Positions 16,247 to 23,948 of a stretch of 35,603 nucleotides of DNA are shown in pieces. Numbering within the stretch: position 1 is the stretch's first letter; each line of letters opens with the position of its first letter. The notes under the pieces are model-generated. The model searched no databases and was not told the origin of the DNA. It worked only from the letters and a program-made list of their open reading frames with translations. Origin of the DNA: Actinomycetota bacterium (lineage in GTDB: Bacteria; Actinomycetota; Actinomycetes; Streptosporangiales; Streptosporangiaceae); NCBI GenBank assembly GCA_003140115.1, contig PLIQ01000047.1, forward strand, positions 1 through 35,603, given 5' to 3'. The translations under genes were made by a program, and so were the position numbers.

Positions 16247-16720
16247 TCAGGGCAGCGTGCGGGTGCCTATGTCCTCCATGTCGACGACGCGCTCGCTCAG
16301 CTTCCAGCCCGCGTCCTCGGTACGGGCGAACGCGTCTAGGTAGCGGCCGAAGACCAGGACGTGCGGGCCAGTGGGTGACTCGTGCACCATCATGAAGTAG
16401 GCGCTGGCCGTGGCCGACCGGCCGTCGTCGGACAGGGTGATCGACGGCAGTCCCATGAAATGCTTGTGGTAGACGGCCGGCGCCGAGGTGTGACCGTCGG
16501 CGAACTTCGCCAGCGCCTCGGCGCCTTGGTGCCGGAACATCGGCTCCCCGCGACGGCGGACGTCGAAGACGCCGTCGGGCGTGTAGCAGGCGGCCCACCC
16601 GGCGCTGTCCCCGTAGTCGAGCGTCTGCGTGTATCTGACCATCGTTTCCCTGATCGCCTGCTCGGCTTCCAGCCGGTCCAGCCGGTCGGCCAGGTCCCGC
16701 AGCACGTCCGCGTCGGTCAT
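16247..16720 (-). CDS. SnoaL-like (NTF2-fold) protein
   Basis: A 157-residue cone-shaped NTF2-like domain. The amphipathic first helix (LDRLEAEQAIRETMVRYTQT) leads to LDYGDSAGWAACYTPDGVFD and the strand-rich remainder with HKHFMGLPSITLSDDG, typical of SnoaL_4 proteins. Members act as isomerases, cyclases, dehydratases or ring-hydroxylating dioxygenase small subunits, so a catalytic role in aromatic or polyketide-like chemistry is possible but not assigned. ATG 16720 lies 4 nt after the VOC stop. It is the last gene of the ten-gene catabolic operon. Confidence 0.85.
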   Translation of the reverse strand: MTDADVLRDLADRLDRLEAEQAIRETMVRYTQTLDYGDSAGWAACYTPDGVFDVRRRGEPMFRHQGAEALAKFADGHTSAPAVYHKHFMGLPSITLSDDGRSATASAYFMMVHESPTGPHVLVFGRYLDAFARTEDAGWKLSERVVDMEDIGTRTLP

Positions 16721-16724
16721 CGGG

Positions 16725-17144
16725 TCACGCCCCGTTCTGCGTCGCCGCGGCGACATCCAGCAGTTCGATCCGGTTTCCCTCGGGATCCTCCACGAAGGCG
16801 AAGCGGGCACCGGGCTGGAACTCGGTGACCGGCATCGCCACGGTGGCCCCGAACCGCTCGCACTCGGCCACCAGGTCGTCGATGTTGGACACGAACAGGC
16901 TCATGTACCGGTAACCGGTCGCGGTCACCTCGCCCGGCGGGTTCGACCCGGTCGGCTCCTCACGGAAGAGCAGCAGCTTCACCACCGAGGTGCCGGCCTG
17001 GAACCGCCACATGTGCGCGACCCCGAAGTCGAGGTCACCGAGGTACGGCAGCCCCAGCACGTCACGGTAGAACTCCAGGCACCGGTCGGCGTCGCGGACG
17101 ACGACCCCGACCTCGATCGCGTCGGAGCTGAGTTTTGCGGTCAT
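16725..17144 (-). CDS. VOC (glyoxalase/extradiol-like) family protein
   Basis: A 139-residue single-module VOC metalloprotein: GVVVRDADRCLEFYRDVLGL at the start, YRYMSLFVSNIDDLVAEC in the second half, and RFAFVEDPEGNRIELLDV with the C-terminal glutamate ligand. GGAGAGA precedes ATG 17144; an upstream in-frame start at 17183 has no family-like residues. The size is that of glyoxalase-like epimerases or small dioxygenases, about half of the two-module HsaC-like enzyme upstream in the same operon. The reaction is unknown; a role in processing a ring-cleavage product is an inference from context. Confidence 0.85.
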   Translation of the reverse strand: MTAKLSSDAIEVGVVVRDADRCLEFYRDVLGLPYLGDLDFGVAHMWRFQAGTSVVKLLLFREEPTGSNPPGEVTATGYRYMSLFVSNIDDLVAECERFGATVAMPVTEFQPGARFAFVEDPEGNRIELLDVAAATQNGA

Positions 17145-17179
17145 CGACGTTCTCTCCTTTTTCTCGGAACGGCCCTGGC

Positions 17180-18001
17180 TCAACCGCCGAAGTCATATGA
17201 CACTTCGCCCATGGCGCCTGCGGCGAGCAGCCCGCCGTCGATGACGAAGTCGGCCCCGGTGATGAACGTCGCCTCGTCGCTGGCCAGGAACGCGACCAGC
17301 GCCGCGATCTCGTCCAGTCGGGCGCCGCGGCGCAGCGGCGTCGCCAGCCGGATCCGTTCGGTCACCTCGGGCGCACCTTCGCTCATCGGCGACACCACCA
17401 GACCCGGGTGCACCGCGTTGACTCGGATACCCCAGGTGGCGAACTCCAGCGACGCCGTCTTGGTCAGCCCGCGCAGCGCCCACTTGCTCGCGTTGTAGGC
17501 GGGCAGCGCGAACCCGTAAAAGGCCGCGGCCGAGGCGGTGTTCACGATCGCCCCGCCGCCGCCGGCCCGCATCACCGGCGCGACGGCCTGCATGCCGATC
17601 AGCGCGCCTTCGAGGTTGACGGCCATCACGGCCGACCACTCCTGGGCCGTGACCGACTCGATCGTCTCGGCGATGCCGATGCCGGCGTTGTTGACGAGCA
17701 CATCGATCCGGCCGTACTCGTCGACCACCCGCTTGACCACGCTGGTCCAGTCGTCCCTGGACGTGACGTCCAGCTTGGTGTAGCTGATGCCGGGCCCGAC
17801 ATCGGCCTCGTCGTGCACGTCGACGGCGACGGTCGCCGCGCCCTCGCGGCTGAACCGCTCGGCCTCGGCCAGTCCCTGGCCGCGGGCGCCTCCGGTGACC
17901 AGCGCCACCTTCCCCTCGAACCGGCGCTCCCAGAAGCCCGGGCCCTGCTGGCCGCCGGGGGGGACTACCCCCCCGAGCCCCCCCGCAAAATCGCCGGTCA
18001 C
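17180..18001 (-). CDS. SDR family oxidoreductase
   Basis: A 273-residue classical short-chain dehydrogenase. The NAD(P)-binding motif is TGGARGQG (residues 37-44), with NNAG in VLVNNAGIGIAE, the catalytic Ser in NTASAAAFYG and Tyr/Lys in YNASK. PGLVVSPMSEG and TGADFVIDGGL are normal SDR features. The acidic residue in VAVDVHDE suggests NAD rather than NADP. The start is a GTG (18001) overlapping the flavoprotein stop by 4 nt. The first 25 residues are a glycine/proline-rich leader encoded by runs of seven G and seven C (17957-17984), longer than the few residues usually preceding the Rossmann motif. Probable hydroxy/keto step in the operon. Confidence 0.88.
   Translation of the reverse strand: MTGDFAGGLGGVVPPGGQQGPGFWERRFEGKVALVTGGARGQGLAEAERFSREGAATVAVDVHDEADVGPGISYTKLDVTSRDDWTSVVKRVVDEYGRIDVLVNNAGIGIAETIESVTAQEWSAVMAVNLEGALIGMQAVAPVMRAGGGGAIVNTASAAAFYGFALPAYNASKWALRGLTKTASLEFATWGIRVNAVHPGLVVSPMSEGAPEVTERIRLATPLRRGARLDEIAALVAFLASDEATFITGADFVIDGGLLAAGAMGEVSYDFGG
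17957..17984. repeat. Homopolymer cluster G7-ACTA-C7-GAG-C7
   Basis: Seven G (17957-17963), ACTA, seven C (17968-17974), GAG and seven C (17978-17984) lie within the first 15 codons of the SDR gene. The first two runs can pair into a stem with a 4-nt loop. Such tracts are prone to slippage and to sequencing errors. Confidence 0.8.
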
Positions 18002-19665
18002 CGGTCGTCCCGGTCCGGCTCACCGGCGGCGTGCGCGCCCGCCTGGTACGCCCACACCAGCGCGTTGCCGAGGGTGGCCCCGCCCGACCAGTACGCGCCG
18101 TGGCCCGGCGAGCCCGCGCAGTTGCCGGCCGCGTAGAAACCCGGGATGGCTTGCTCGTCCGGCCCGACGACCTGCGCGTTCTCGTTCAGGGACGGGCCTC
18201 CGTTGGTGTCAAAGCCGGCCGCGCCGAGCAGGATCGCGTAGTAAGGGCCGGACGAGGCGAACGGGTACATGGTCCGGTTCACCCCGCGGGTGAGCCCCAT
18301 CACGCTGTATCCGTGCTCGGCCGCTCGCTCGCCGCGGAAGAAGTCGTCGTCGTGGCCGCTGGCGGCGAACGAGTTGAACCGGGTGACGGTGTCGGCCAGC
18401 CGGTCCGCGAACCGCTCGTCCAGCTTGACGCCGCCGGTCCTGGCCGCGATCTTGGCCAGCCGGGCGTCGATGTTGGCCGCCAGCTCGGCCCAGGTGTTCC
18501 CGGTTATCACGTGCTCAGTGGACTGGCCGGGGAAGGGAACCGGGTACTTCACGCCCATCTCCGGGTTGTCCGCGACCCCGGCGTCGTACACCTGGAACAG
18601 CACGTTGTTCTCGTACTGCTTGGTGCTGGCGTTGTACACGCTGTGGATGCGGCCGCGCTCGTTGTAGTGCGCCTTCTCGTTCGCCACCCGGACGCCGTAC
18701 CGGTTCACCATGATCATGCTGTCGCCGTAGAGCCAGAACGCCATGTTGTCACTGCGCTGGGTGTCGAGGACCTCCTCTACTCCCATCTGGCCCCACCAGC
18801 AGCTGTCGGTGTTCTCTACCATCGCGCCGAGCTGCTCGGCGATCGTCATCAGCGCGCCGGTGTTGGTGTACGGCGCAGTGGCGCCCCACACCGTGCCGCG
18901 CAGCAGCAGGGTTCGCAGCGCGAGGTTGTGGAAGAACCCCCCGCTGGTGAAGATCACGCCCTTGCGCGCCCGGATCGCGCGCGTGCCGGCGGGCGTCTGC
19001 GCCTCGACGCCGACCACCTCGCCCCGGGCGTTGGCGAACGCGCGGTGCACGACGTGCCCGGTGCGCAGTTCGATCCCGGCCCGGGCGGCGTGGGCGACCA
19101 GTAGGTCGACGGTCTGCTGGCCCTGGCCGGGGCCGTGCGTGCCGCCGGTGTCCGCCATCAGCGCCCGGCCGTACTCGATCTTGTTCTCGGGCAGCTCCGC
19201 GTGGTATTCCAGGTGGCCCATCGGGTTGAACACCCCGTCGGGGGTCACGCCGTCGCTCAGCACCGAACCCATCGCGCCGATCTCCTTGAGCTCGGCGACC
19301 GCCTTCGCCGCAACGTCGTAGTAGGTGGAGATCTGCCGGAACGGCCGGTCCTGCAAGCCGAGCGTGGGCGACTCCGGGTCATACCGCGTCGGGTACGACA
19401 ACCGTGCCATCAGCCGCAGGCAGTCGGCCCGCGGGTCGGAGATGCCGGCCTCGCGCAGGAACGAGTTGTTGGGGATCCAGTACTCACCGGAGGAGATCCG
19501 CATGATCCCGCCCGGCTCCTGCGCGGCCTCCAGCACGATGACCTCGCGGCCGCGCCCGCGGGCGGTGGCCGCAGCGACCAGGCCGGCGAAGCCGCCGCCG
19601 ACCACAACGACGTCGGTCTCGCTGTCCCACGAGGCCGGCGGGCGCTCGTTTGCTGTACTTGTCAT
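17998..19665 (-). CDS. FAD-dependent oxidoreductase (KstD / fumarate-reductase flavoprotein-like)
   Basis: A 555-residue flavoprotein. The ADP-binding Rossmann motif is DVVVVGGGFAGLVAAATA (residues 18-35), followed by VIVLEAAQEPGGIMRISSGE and YWIPNN, which resembles the 3-ketosteroid-delta1-dehydrogenase pattern. A C-terminal FAD motif is GFYAAGNCAGSPGHGAYWSG. The family includes delta1-dehydrogenases, fumarate reductases and related dehydrogenases of cyclic ketones, and the length fits. In an operon with HsaA-D-like genes, dehydrogenation of a ring ketone before aromatisation is plausible but not proven. It overlaps the SDR gene by 4 nt and follows the flavin reductase by 31 nt. Confidence 0.88.
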   Translation of the reverse strand: MTSTANERPPASWDSETDVVVVGGGFAGLVAAATARGRGREVIVLEAAQEPGGIMRISSGEYWIPNNSFLREAGISDPRADCLRLMARLSYPTRYDPESPTLGLQDRPFRQISTYYDVAAKAVAELKEIGAMGSVLSDGVTPDGVFNPMGHLEYHAELPENKIEYGRALMADTGGTHGPGQGQQTVDLLVAHAARAGIELRTGHVVHRAFANARGEVVGVEAQTPAGTRAIRARKGVIFTSGGFFHNLALRTLLLRGTVWGATAPYTNTGALMTIAEQLGAMVENTDSCWWGQMGVEEVLDTQRSDNMAFWLYGDSMIMVNRYGVRVANEKAHYNERGRIHSVYNASTKQYENNVLFQVYDAGVADNPEMGVKYPVPFPGQSTEHVITGNTWAELAANIDARLAKIAARTGGVKLDERFADRLADTVTRFNSFAASGHDDDFFRGERAAEHGYSVMGLTRGVNRTMYPFASSGPYYAILLGAAGFDTNGGPSLNENAQVVGPDEQAIPGFYAAGNCAGSPGHGAYWSGGATLGNALVWAYQAGAHAAGEPDRDDR

Positions 19666-19696
19666 GTCGTCGACTAGTCCCTTCCTCGTGGGAAAA

Positions 19697-20209
19697 TCAG
19701 CCGGAGAACCCTCCGTACTGGCTGCGGAAGAACAAGAGCGGCTCGAACCCGGGGTTCTCGCCTACGTACATCGGGCGGCCCGTCACGATGTCGTGATCGC
19801 CGCCCGCCATCACGGCCTCCAGACGGCATTCAATGTGCGCGATGACGCCGGACAGGATCGGTGCCCCGGTCACCCCGGGCGACCACGCCACGCCGTCGAA
19901 CTTGTCCGCGCCGGAGACGGCAAACTTCTGGCAGATCGCCAACTGGTCGGCGGCGAGGATGTTGACCGCGAAGGTTCCTACCGCGCGGATGCGCGGCCAG
20001 GTCTGCGACGAGTGGGCGGGGCAGAACATGACCAGCGGCGGATCCAGGGATACCGAGGAGAACGACTGGCAGGTCATCCCGATCGGCTCGGTATCGTGCG
20101 CGGTGACCACGACGATCCCGGTCGCGAAGTGGCTGAGTATCCGGCGGAAGGTCGCGGGGTCCTCGGCCAGCGAGCCGGCTGGGGGCACGTCGCTGTTACC
20201 GGCGCTCAT
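19697..20209 (-). CDS. hsaB: Flavin reductase, HsaB-like component of a two-component monooxygenase
   Basis: A 170-residue flavin reductase-like domain: FRRILSHFATGIVVVTAHD at the start, GMTCQSFSSVSLDPPLVMFC binding flavin, TFAVNILAADQ, and AHIECRLEAVMAGGDHDIV near the end. These proteins reduce FMN or FAD with NAD(P)H and hand it to a partner hydroxylase, here most likely the HsaA-like enzyme in the same operon. ATG 20209 follows GGAG by 5 nt and gives the usual family length; an upstream ATG at 20248 would add 13 residues without a good ribosome site. The symbol is by analogy. Confidence 0.85.
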   Translation of the reverse strand: MSAGNSDVPPAGSLAEDPATFRRILSHFATGIVVVTAHDTEPIGMTCQSFSSVSLDPPLVMFCPAHSSQTWPRIRAVGTFAVNILAADQLAICQKFAVSGADKFDGVAWSPGVTGAPILSGVIAHIECRLEAVMAGGDHDIVTGRPMYVGENPGFEPLLFFRSQYGGFSG

Positions 20210-20260
20210 CCCGGCTCCGGCCGCGGCGGCTGTCCTGACGGCGGGCATCGCCGGGCACCG

Positions 20261-21253
20261 TCAGAAGTCCGCGCGGCTGTACAGCCGCCGCGCGTTCCCC
20301 TCGAAGATCTTGTGCTTGTCCTGCGCCGACAGCCAGTCCAGATCCTGGACCAGGGCCAGCGTGTCGTCGAAGGGCCGCCCGGTGACCGGGTCGATGGCCT
20401 GGGCCGTGCCCAGCATCTCGGTGGCGAACAGCACGTTGTCCGGGCCCATCCGGCGGATGGTCAGGTTCATCGCCTCGTCGTCGTAGACGGCCAGGTCGAA
20501 GTACAGGCGCCGGACCGCCTCCTCGAACGGGGGGCCGGGCCGGGCGGCGAACAGGCTGCGCAGCCGGTTCCAGTGGAACGGGACGCCGCCGCCGCCGTGC
20601 GGGATGATCAGCTTGAGGTCGGGGAAGTCGGTCAGCACCCGGGAGGTGGTCAGCTCGACCACCGCCGCGACGTCCGTGTTGACGTAGTGCGCGCCGTTCA
20701 TGTGCAGGTGGGGGTTGAGCGTCGAGCCGGCGTGGATGAGGCCGGGCACGTCGAGTTCGGACATCTTCTCCCACAGCGGGTACCACCAGCGGTCGCCCAG
20801 CGACGGGGTGAGCGGGGCAACGCCGCCGGACACGTCGGGGTTGATGTTGCAGCCGACGAATCCCATCCCCACGCACCGCTCGAGCTCACCCAGCGCGTTC
20901 GCCGGGCTCACGCCCGGCGACTGGGGAAGCTGGCAGGCGGGCACGAACTGCTCCGGGTACATGGCCGCCGCCCGCGCGATGAGGTCGTTGTTCACCTCCG
21001 TCCAGTTGCGGCTGATGGTCTCGCTGCCGAACTCGTGGCCCATGAACGCGGCCCGCGGGGAGAAGATTGACTTGTCGACGCCGCGCAGGGCCATCGCGTC
21101 GAGGTGCACCTGCAGGGTGGCCTTGAGCTGATCGTCGGAGATGCCGGGATTGCCCTTGACGCCGCCCCGGGCCAGCTGCAGGATCTGCCGTCCCCGGTAA
21201 GCGTCCAGTTCCGGGGGCACCTTCGTGTAGTGCCCGTGCACGTCGATGATCAC
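20261..21253 (-). CDS. ligJ: Amidohydrolase family, LigJ-like 4-oxalomesaconate hydratase
   Basis: A 330-residue amidohydrolase-2 (PF04909) protein. The start IIDVHGHYTK gives the HxH metal motif. Stretches strongly recall LigJ: IFSPRAAFMG, CQLPQSPGVSPANALGELER, GFVGCNINPD, LIIPHGGGGVPFHW, FATEMLGTAQAIDP and IFEGNARRLY. LigJ hydrates 4-oxalomesaconate in the 4,5-cleavage of protocatechuate or gallate, so a hydratase rather than a decarboxylase is the best guess. It starts with GTG 21253, overlapping the aldolase stop by 4 nt, so hydratase and aldolase are coupled. The actual substrate may be a different unsaturated keto acid. Confidence 0.83.
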   Translation of the reverse strand: MIIDVHGHYTKVPPELDAYRGRQILQLARGGVKGNPGISDDQLKATLQVHLDAMALRGVDKSIFSPRAAFMGHEFGSETISRNWTEVNNDLIARAAAMYPEQFVPACQLPQSPGVSPANALGELERCVGMGFVGCNINPDVSGGVAPLTPSLGDRWWYPLWEKMSELDVPGLIHAGSTLNPHLHMNGAHYVNTDVAAVVELTTSRVLTDFPDLKLIIPHGGGGVPFHWNRLRSLFAARPGPPFEEAVRRLYFDLAVYDDEAMNLTIRRMGPDNVLFATEMLGTAQAIDPVTGRPFDDTLALVQDLDWLSAQDKHKIFEGNARRLYSRADF

Positions 21254-22125
21254 GATGCCACCTGCCTCGCGGCCAGCCGCTTCCGGCCGATTTCCGTCGC
21301 GCGATGAGTCCGGCCGGGGTTCGGCATCAGCCACCGGAACCCCTGCTCGATACGCTTTTCCACGTTCTGCTCGGTGACGTGCGGGATCCCGCACGGCACG
21401 CCCGCGTCGGCGCAGATCGCCAGCACGTCAGCGATGGCCGCCTCGACATCTGGATGCTCGTACTCGCGCGGATGCCCGAGGTCCTGGCTGAGGTCACCCT
21501 CGCCGATGAGCACCACCCCGACGCCGGGCACCTGCGCCAGGATGTCCGGCAGGTTCCTGATCGCCGCGACCTCCTCGCACATGATCACGGCCAGGATGTC
21601 GCCGTCCGGGGCGAGCGGCCAGGTATCGGCCCGCCGGTAGTACTCTGCGACGTCGACGCCCCAGTACCGGGACGCGCCGAACGGGCCGTCCCCGCGCAGT
21701 CCGGGCGGCTCGTATCCCGGGGCCGTCGCCGGGCGCGGGTAGCGGCACGCCGCGACCGCGTTGCGCGCCTCGCGGACCGTGCTGACATGCGGCCAGATCA
21801 CGCCGTAGACCCCAGCGTCCAGGACCTGCTTGGCCAGCCACTGCGTCATCTCCGAGCCGTTGGCCGGGATCCGGACGAACGGCGTGACCTGCGGCTTGAC
21901 GTCGCCCTGCGCCGCGATCGCCTTACGGTCTAGCAGGAACTGCAAGCTGGTACGCAGGGCGGCCACGTCGAACGGGTTGTGCTCCATTTCGAAGACGACC
22001 ACGTCGTAGGGCCCGCCGGCCATGGCCTGCGCGTTGCCGATGTCGGCGGGCGCGAACGAGGCGAAGACCGTGTCGCCCGCCGCCAGCGCCGCGATGGCGC
22101 CGTTGAGGTGCTCGCTCAGCTGCAT
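21250..22125 (-). CDS. HpcH/HpaI family aldolase
   Basis: A 291-residue class II aldolase of the HpcH/HpaI type. Recognisable parts are PYDVVVFEMEHNPFDVAALR, the metal and substrate region in FVRIPANGSEMTQWLAKQV with DAGVYGVIWPHV, and the acidic metal ligands in VIMCEEVAAIRN and IGEGDLSQDLG. These enzymes split 4-hydroxy-2-keto acids into pyruvate and an aldehyde or keto acid. Being coupled to the LigJ-like hydratase suggests it cleaves that hydratase's product, in the place of the unrelated LigK aldolase (inference). GGAGAG precedes ATG 22125. Confidence 0.87.
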   Translation of the reverse strand: MQLSEHLNGAIAALAAGDTVFASFAPADIGNAQAMAGGPYDVVVFEMEHNPFDVAALRTSLQFLLDRKAIAAQGDVKPQVTPFVRIPANGSEMTQWLAKQVLDAGVYGVIWPHVSTVREARNAVAACRYPRPATAPGYEPPGLRGDGPFGASRYWGVDVAEYYRRADTWPLAPDGDILAVIMCEEVAAIRNLPDILAQVPGVGVVLIGEGDLSQDLGHPREYEHPDVEAAIADVLAICADAGVPCGIPHVTEQNVEKRIEQGFRWLMPNPGRTHRATEIGRKRLAARQVAS

Positions 22126-22133
22126 CCGCTCTC

Positions 22134-23009
22134 CTATTTCGTGGCCGGCGCGGGCCAGTAGCCCCAGTAGCTGAGGTTGGTCAGCTCCCGCGTGACCCAG
22201 GTCGACTCGTCGACGTGCCGCCCGTGCACGCCGAACTCGAACTCGAAGCCGCCCGGGCAGAAGACGTAGAACGACAGCACCTCGTCGTTGGAGTGCTGGC
22301 CGATCTCGGTCTTCAGCACGCCCGCCTCACGGGCCCGGGCGAAGCTGCGGCCGAACGTCTTGATGGAGTCGACCTCGATCATCATGTGCCGCATGCCCTG
22401 CGGGGAGGGCGCCTCGGTGAGCGCGATCGTGTGGTGGCGCGGGTTACAGCCCAGAAAGCGCAGCTTGCGGACCGGCATCCCGGGGATGCGCACCACCATC
22501 GAGTCCCGGTGCGACAGCCCGATCAGCCGGGTGTAGAAGTCGAACGCGGCGTCGATGTCCTCGGCGGGCAGGACCACGTGTCCCGCGCCGAGCGCGCCGG
22601 TGACGAACTCGCCGCCGTGCGGCAGGCTGACCGGCAGCCCGTCTACCTGCTGGCTGTAGAACAGCTCGAGCGGGTTCCCGCACGGGTCCGCCACGCTGAC
22701 GAAGCGCTCGACCAGGCGCTCCTCGGCGTCGGCGGCCGAGCCTTCCTTGACCGCGATACCCGCCGCGTCCAGTTCGGAGACGGCCAGGTCCAGCGCGGCC
22801 TTGTCCCGCAACTCCAGGCCGACCGCCGCGACCCGGTCGGTCTCACCGGGCACGATGGCGATGCGGACCGGACGGTCGTCCATCCGCAGCCGCAGTGTCC
22901 CGTCCGGGCCATCGGTGGCCCGCAGGCCGAGCACGTCCTCGGCGAACCCGCGCCACTGCTCGACGACGGTCGATTCCAGGCGCACGTAGCCCAGGCTGTA
23001 AATCTTCAT
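22134..23009 (-). CDS. hsaC: Extradiol ring-cleavage dioxygenase, HsaC/BphC-like
   Basis: A 291-residue two-module VOC-type dioxygenase that opens catechols next to the hydroxyls with Fe(II). The likely iron ligands are His144 in AGHVVLP, the second His in NPRHHTIAL (193) and Glu258 in FEFEFG. His239 (GQHSND) and Tyr248 (LSFYVF) match the catalytic acid/base positions. The N-terminal opening, SLGYVRLESTVVEQWRGFAE, resembles HsaC and BphC. AAGGAGAAG precedes ATG 23009. It stands 38 nt after the HsaD-like hydrolase gene. The symbol is by analogy; biphenyl- or other catechol-cleaving enzymes share the fold. Confidence 0.88.
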   Translation of the reverse strand: MKIYSLGYVRLESTVVEQWRGFAEDVLGLRATDGPDGTLRLRMDDRPVRIAIVPGETDRVAAVGLELRDKAALDLAVSELDAAGIAVKEGSAADAEERLVERFVSVADPCGNPLELFYSQQVDGLPVSLPHGGEFVTGALGAGHVVLPAEDIDAAFDFYTRLIGLSHRDSMVVRIPGMPVRKLRFLGCNPRHHTIALTEAPSPQGMRHMMIEVDSIKTFGRSFARAREAGVLKTEIGQHSNDEVLSFYVFCPGGFEFEFGVHGRHVDESTWVTRELTNLSYWGYWPAPATK

Positions 23010-23047
23010 GACCGCTTCTTCTCCTTAACGCAGGTCAGGCGCTGACG

Positions 23048-23911
23048 TCAGCCAGCCGCCAGGAAGTCGGTAGTGACCCGCTCGAACTCCGCTCGCTGCT
23101 CGATCTGGGCCCAGTGGCCGCACTTGGGGAAGACGTAGAGCCGGGCGTTCTGCAGGAGCCGGAAGCCGAGGAAGGCCCCGTCCAGCGGCTGCACTCGGTC
23201 CTCGCGGCCCCAGGTGATAAGCACCTCATGCTCGACCTGGGACGCCTCCCGCCACAGCTCCCCGGCCTGGGCGAAGGCCGGGTTCCGGTTGGCCCGCTGC
23301 ATCGCGCCCAGTCCGTCCGTAGCCGGGTTGGTCGCGGCGAGGAACCGGTCCTCGATCAGTTCCTCGGTGACCAGCGACTGGTCGTAGACCAGCGTGCGCA
23401 GGAACGCGGCCATCTTCTCGCGTGTCGGCCCGGGCGGCGCGCCGAACTCCATCAGCCGCCTGATGCCCTCGCTCGGCCGCGGCGCGAACAGGCCCATGGA
23501 CAGCGCCGACCCGGGACCCATCAGCACCAGCCGGTTCGCCCGGTCGGGGAAGTCGAGCGCGAACCGCACCACGACCGAGGCGCCGAGCGAGTTCCCGATC
23601 AGGTGCACCTTGTCCAGGCCCTGGTCGTCCAGGAACCCGGCCAGCATGGCCGCGGTCCAGCTCAGGTAGTGCCGGTCGTATTCGGCCGGGCCTTCGGTGC
23701 CGCCGAAGCCCGGCTGGTCGATGAGGAACGTGCGGAAGTGCTCGCTGTAGGCCGGCAGGTTGCCGGAGAAGTTGCTCCAGGCCGACACTCCGGGCCCGGC
23801 GCCGTGCAGCATGACCAGGGGATAGCCGGAGCCGGCCTCGTGGTAGTGCACGGCCAGGCCGCCGACCTTCGTGCTGCGGCTGGTCTCTTCGTAGCTCAGT
23901 GACTCGGGCAT
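23048..23911 (-). CDS. hsaD: Meta-cleavage product hydrolase, HsaD/BphD-like
   Basis: A 287-residue alpha/beta hydrolase that breaks the C-C bond of ring-opened meta-cleavage products, releasing 2-hydroxypenta-2,4-dienoate and an acid. The nucleophile elbow is GNSLG with Ser108; the acid is Asp238 in WGREDRVQPLDG and the base is His266 in PKCGHWAQIE. HGAGPGVSAWSNFSGN and LMGPGSALSMGLFAPRPSEG closely recall HsaD. GGAG precedes ATG 23911. The order A-D-C matches the mycobacterial hsaADC arrangement. Confidence 0.9.
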   Translation of the reverse strand: MPESLSYEETSRSTKVGGLAVHYHEAGSGYPLVMLHGAGPGVSAWSNFSGNLPAYSEHFRTFLIDQPGFGGTEGPAEYDRHYLSWTAAMLAGFLDDQGLDKVHLIGNSLGASVVVRFALDFPDRANRLVLMGPGSALSMGLFAPRPSEGIRRLMEFGAPPGPTREKMAAFLRTLVYDQSLVTEELIEDRFLAATNPATDGLGAMQRANRNPAFAQAGELWREASQVEHEVLITWGREDRVQPLDGAFLGFRLLQNARLYVFPKCGHWAQIEQRAEFERVTTDFLAAG

Positions 23912-23948
23912 GACTGCTCCAAGGGCAACTAGTCGGGGATGAGATCGG

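Noticed and set aside
18031..21070. Long + strand open frames opposite the flavoprotein, flavin reductase and hydratase genes
   Set aside because: No domains; they mirror well-supported minus-strand genes.
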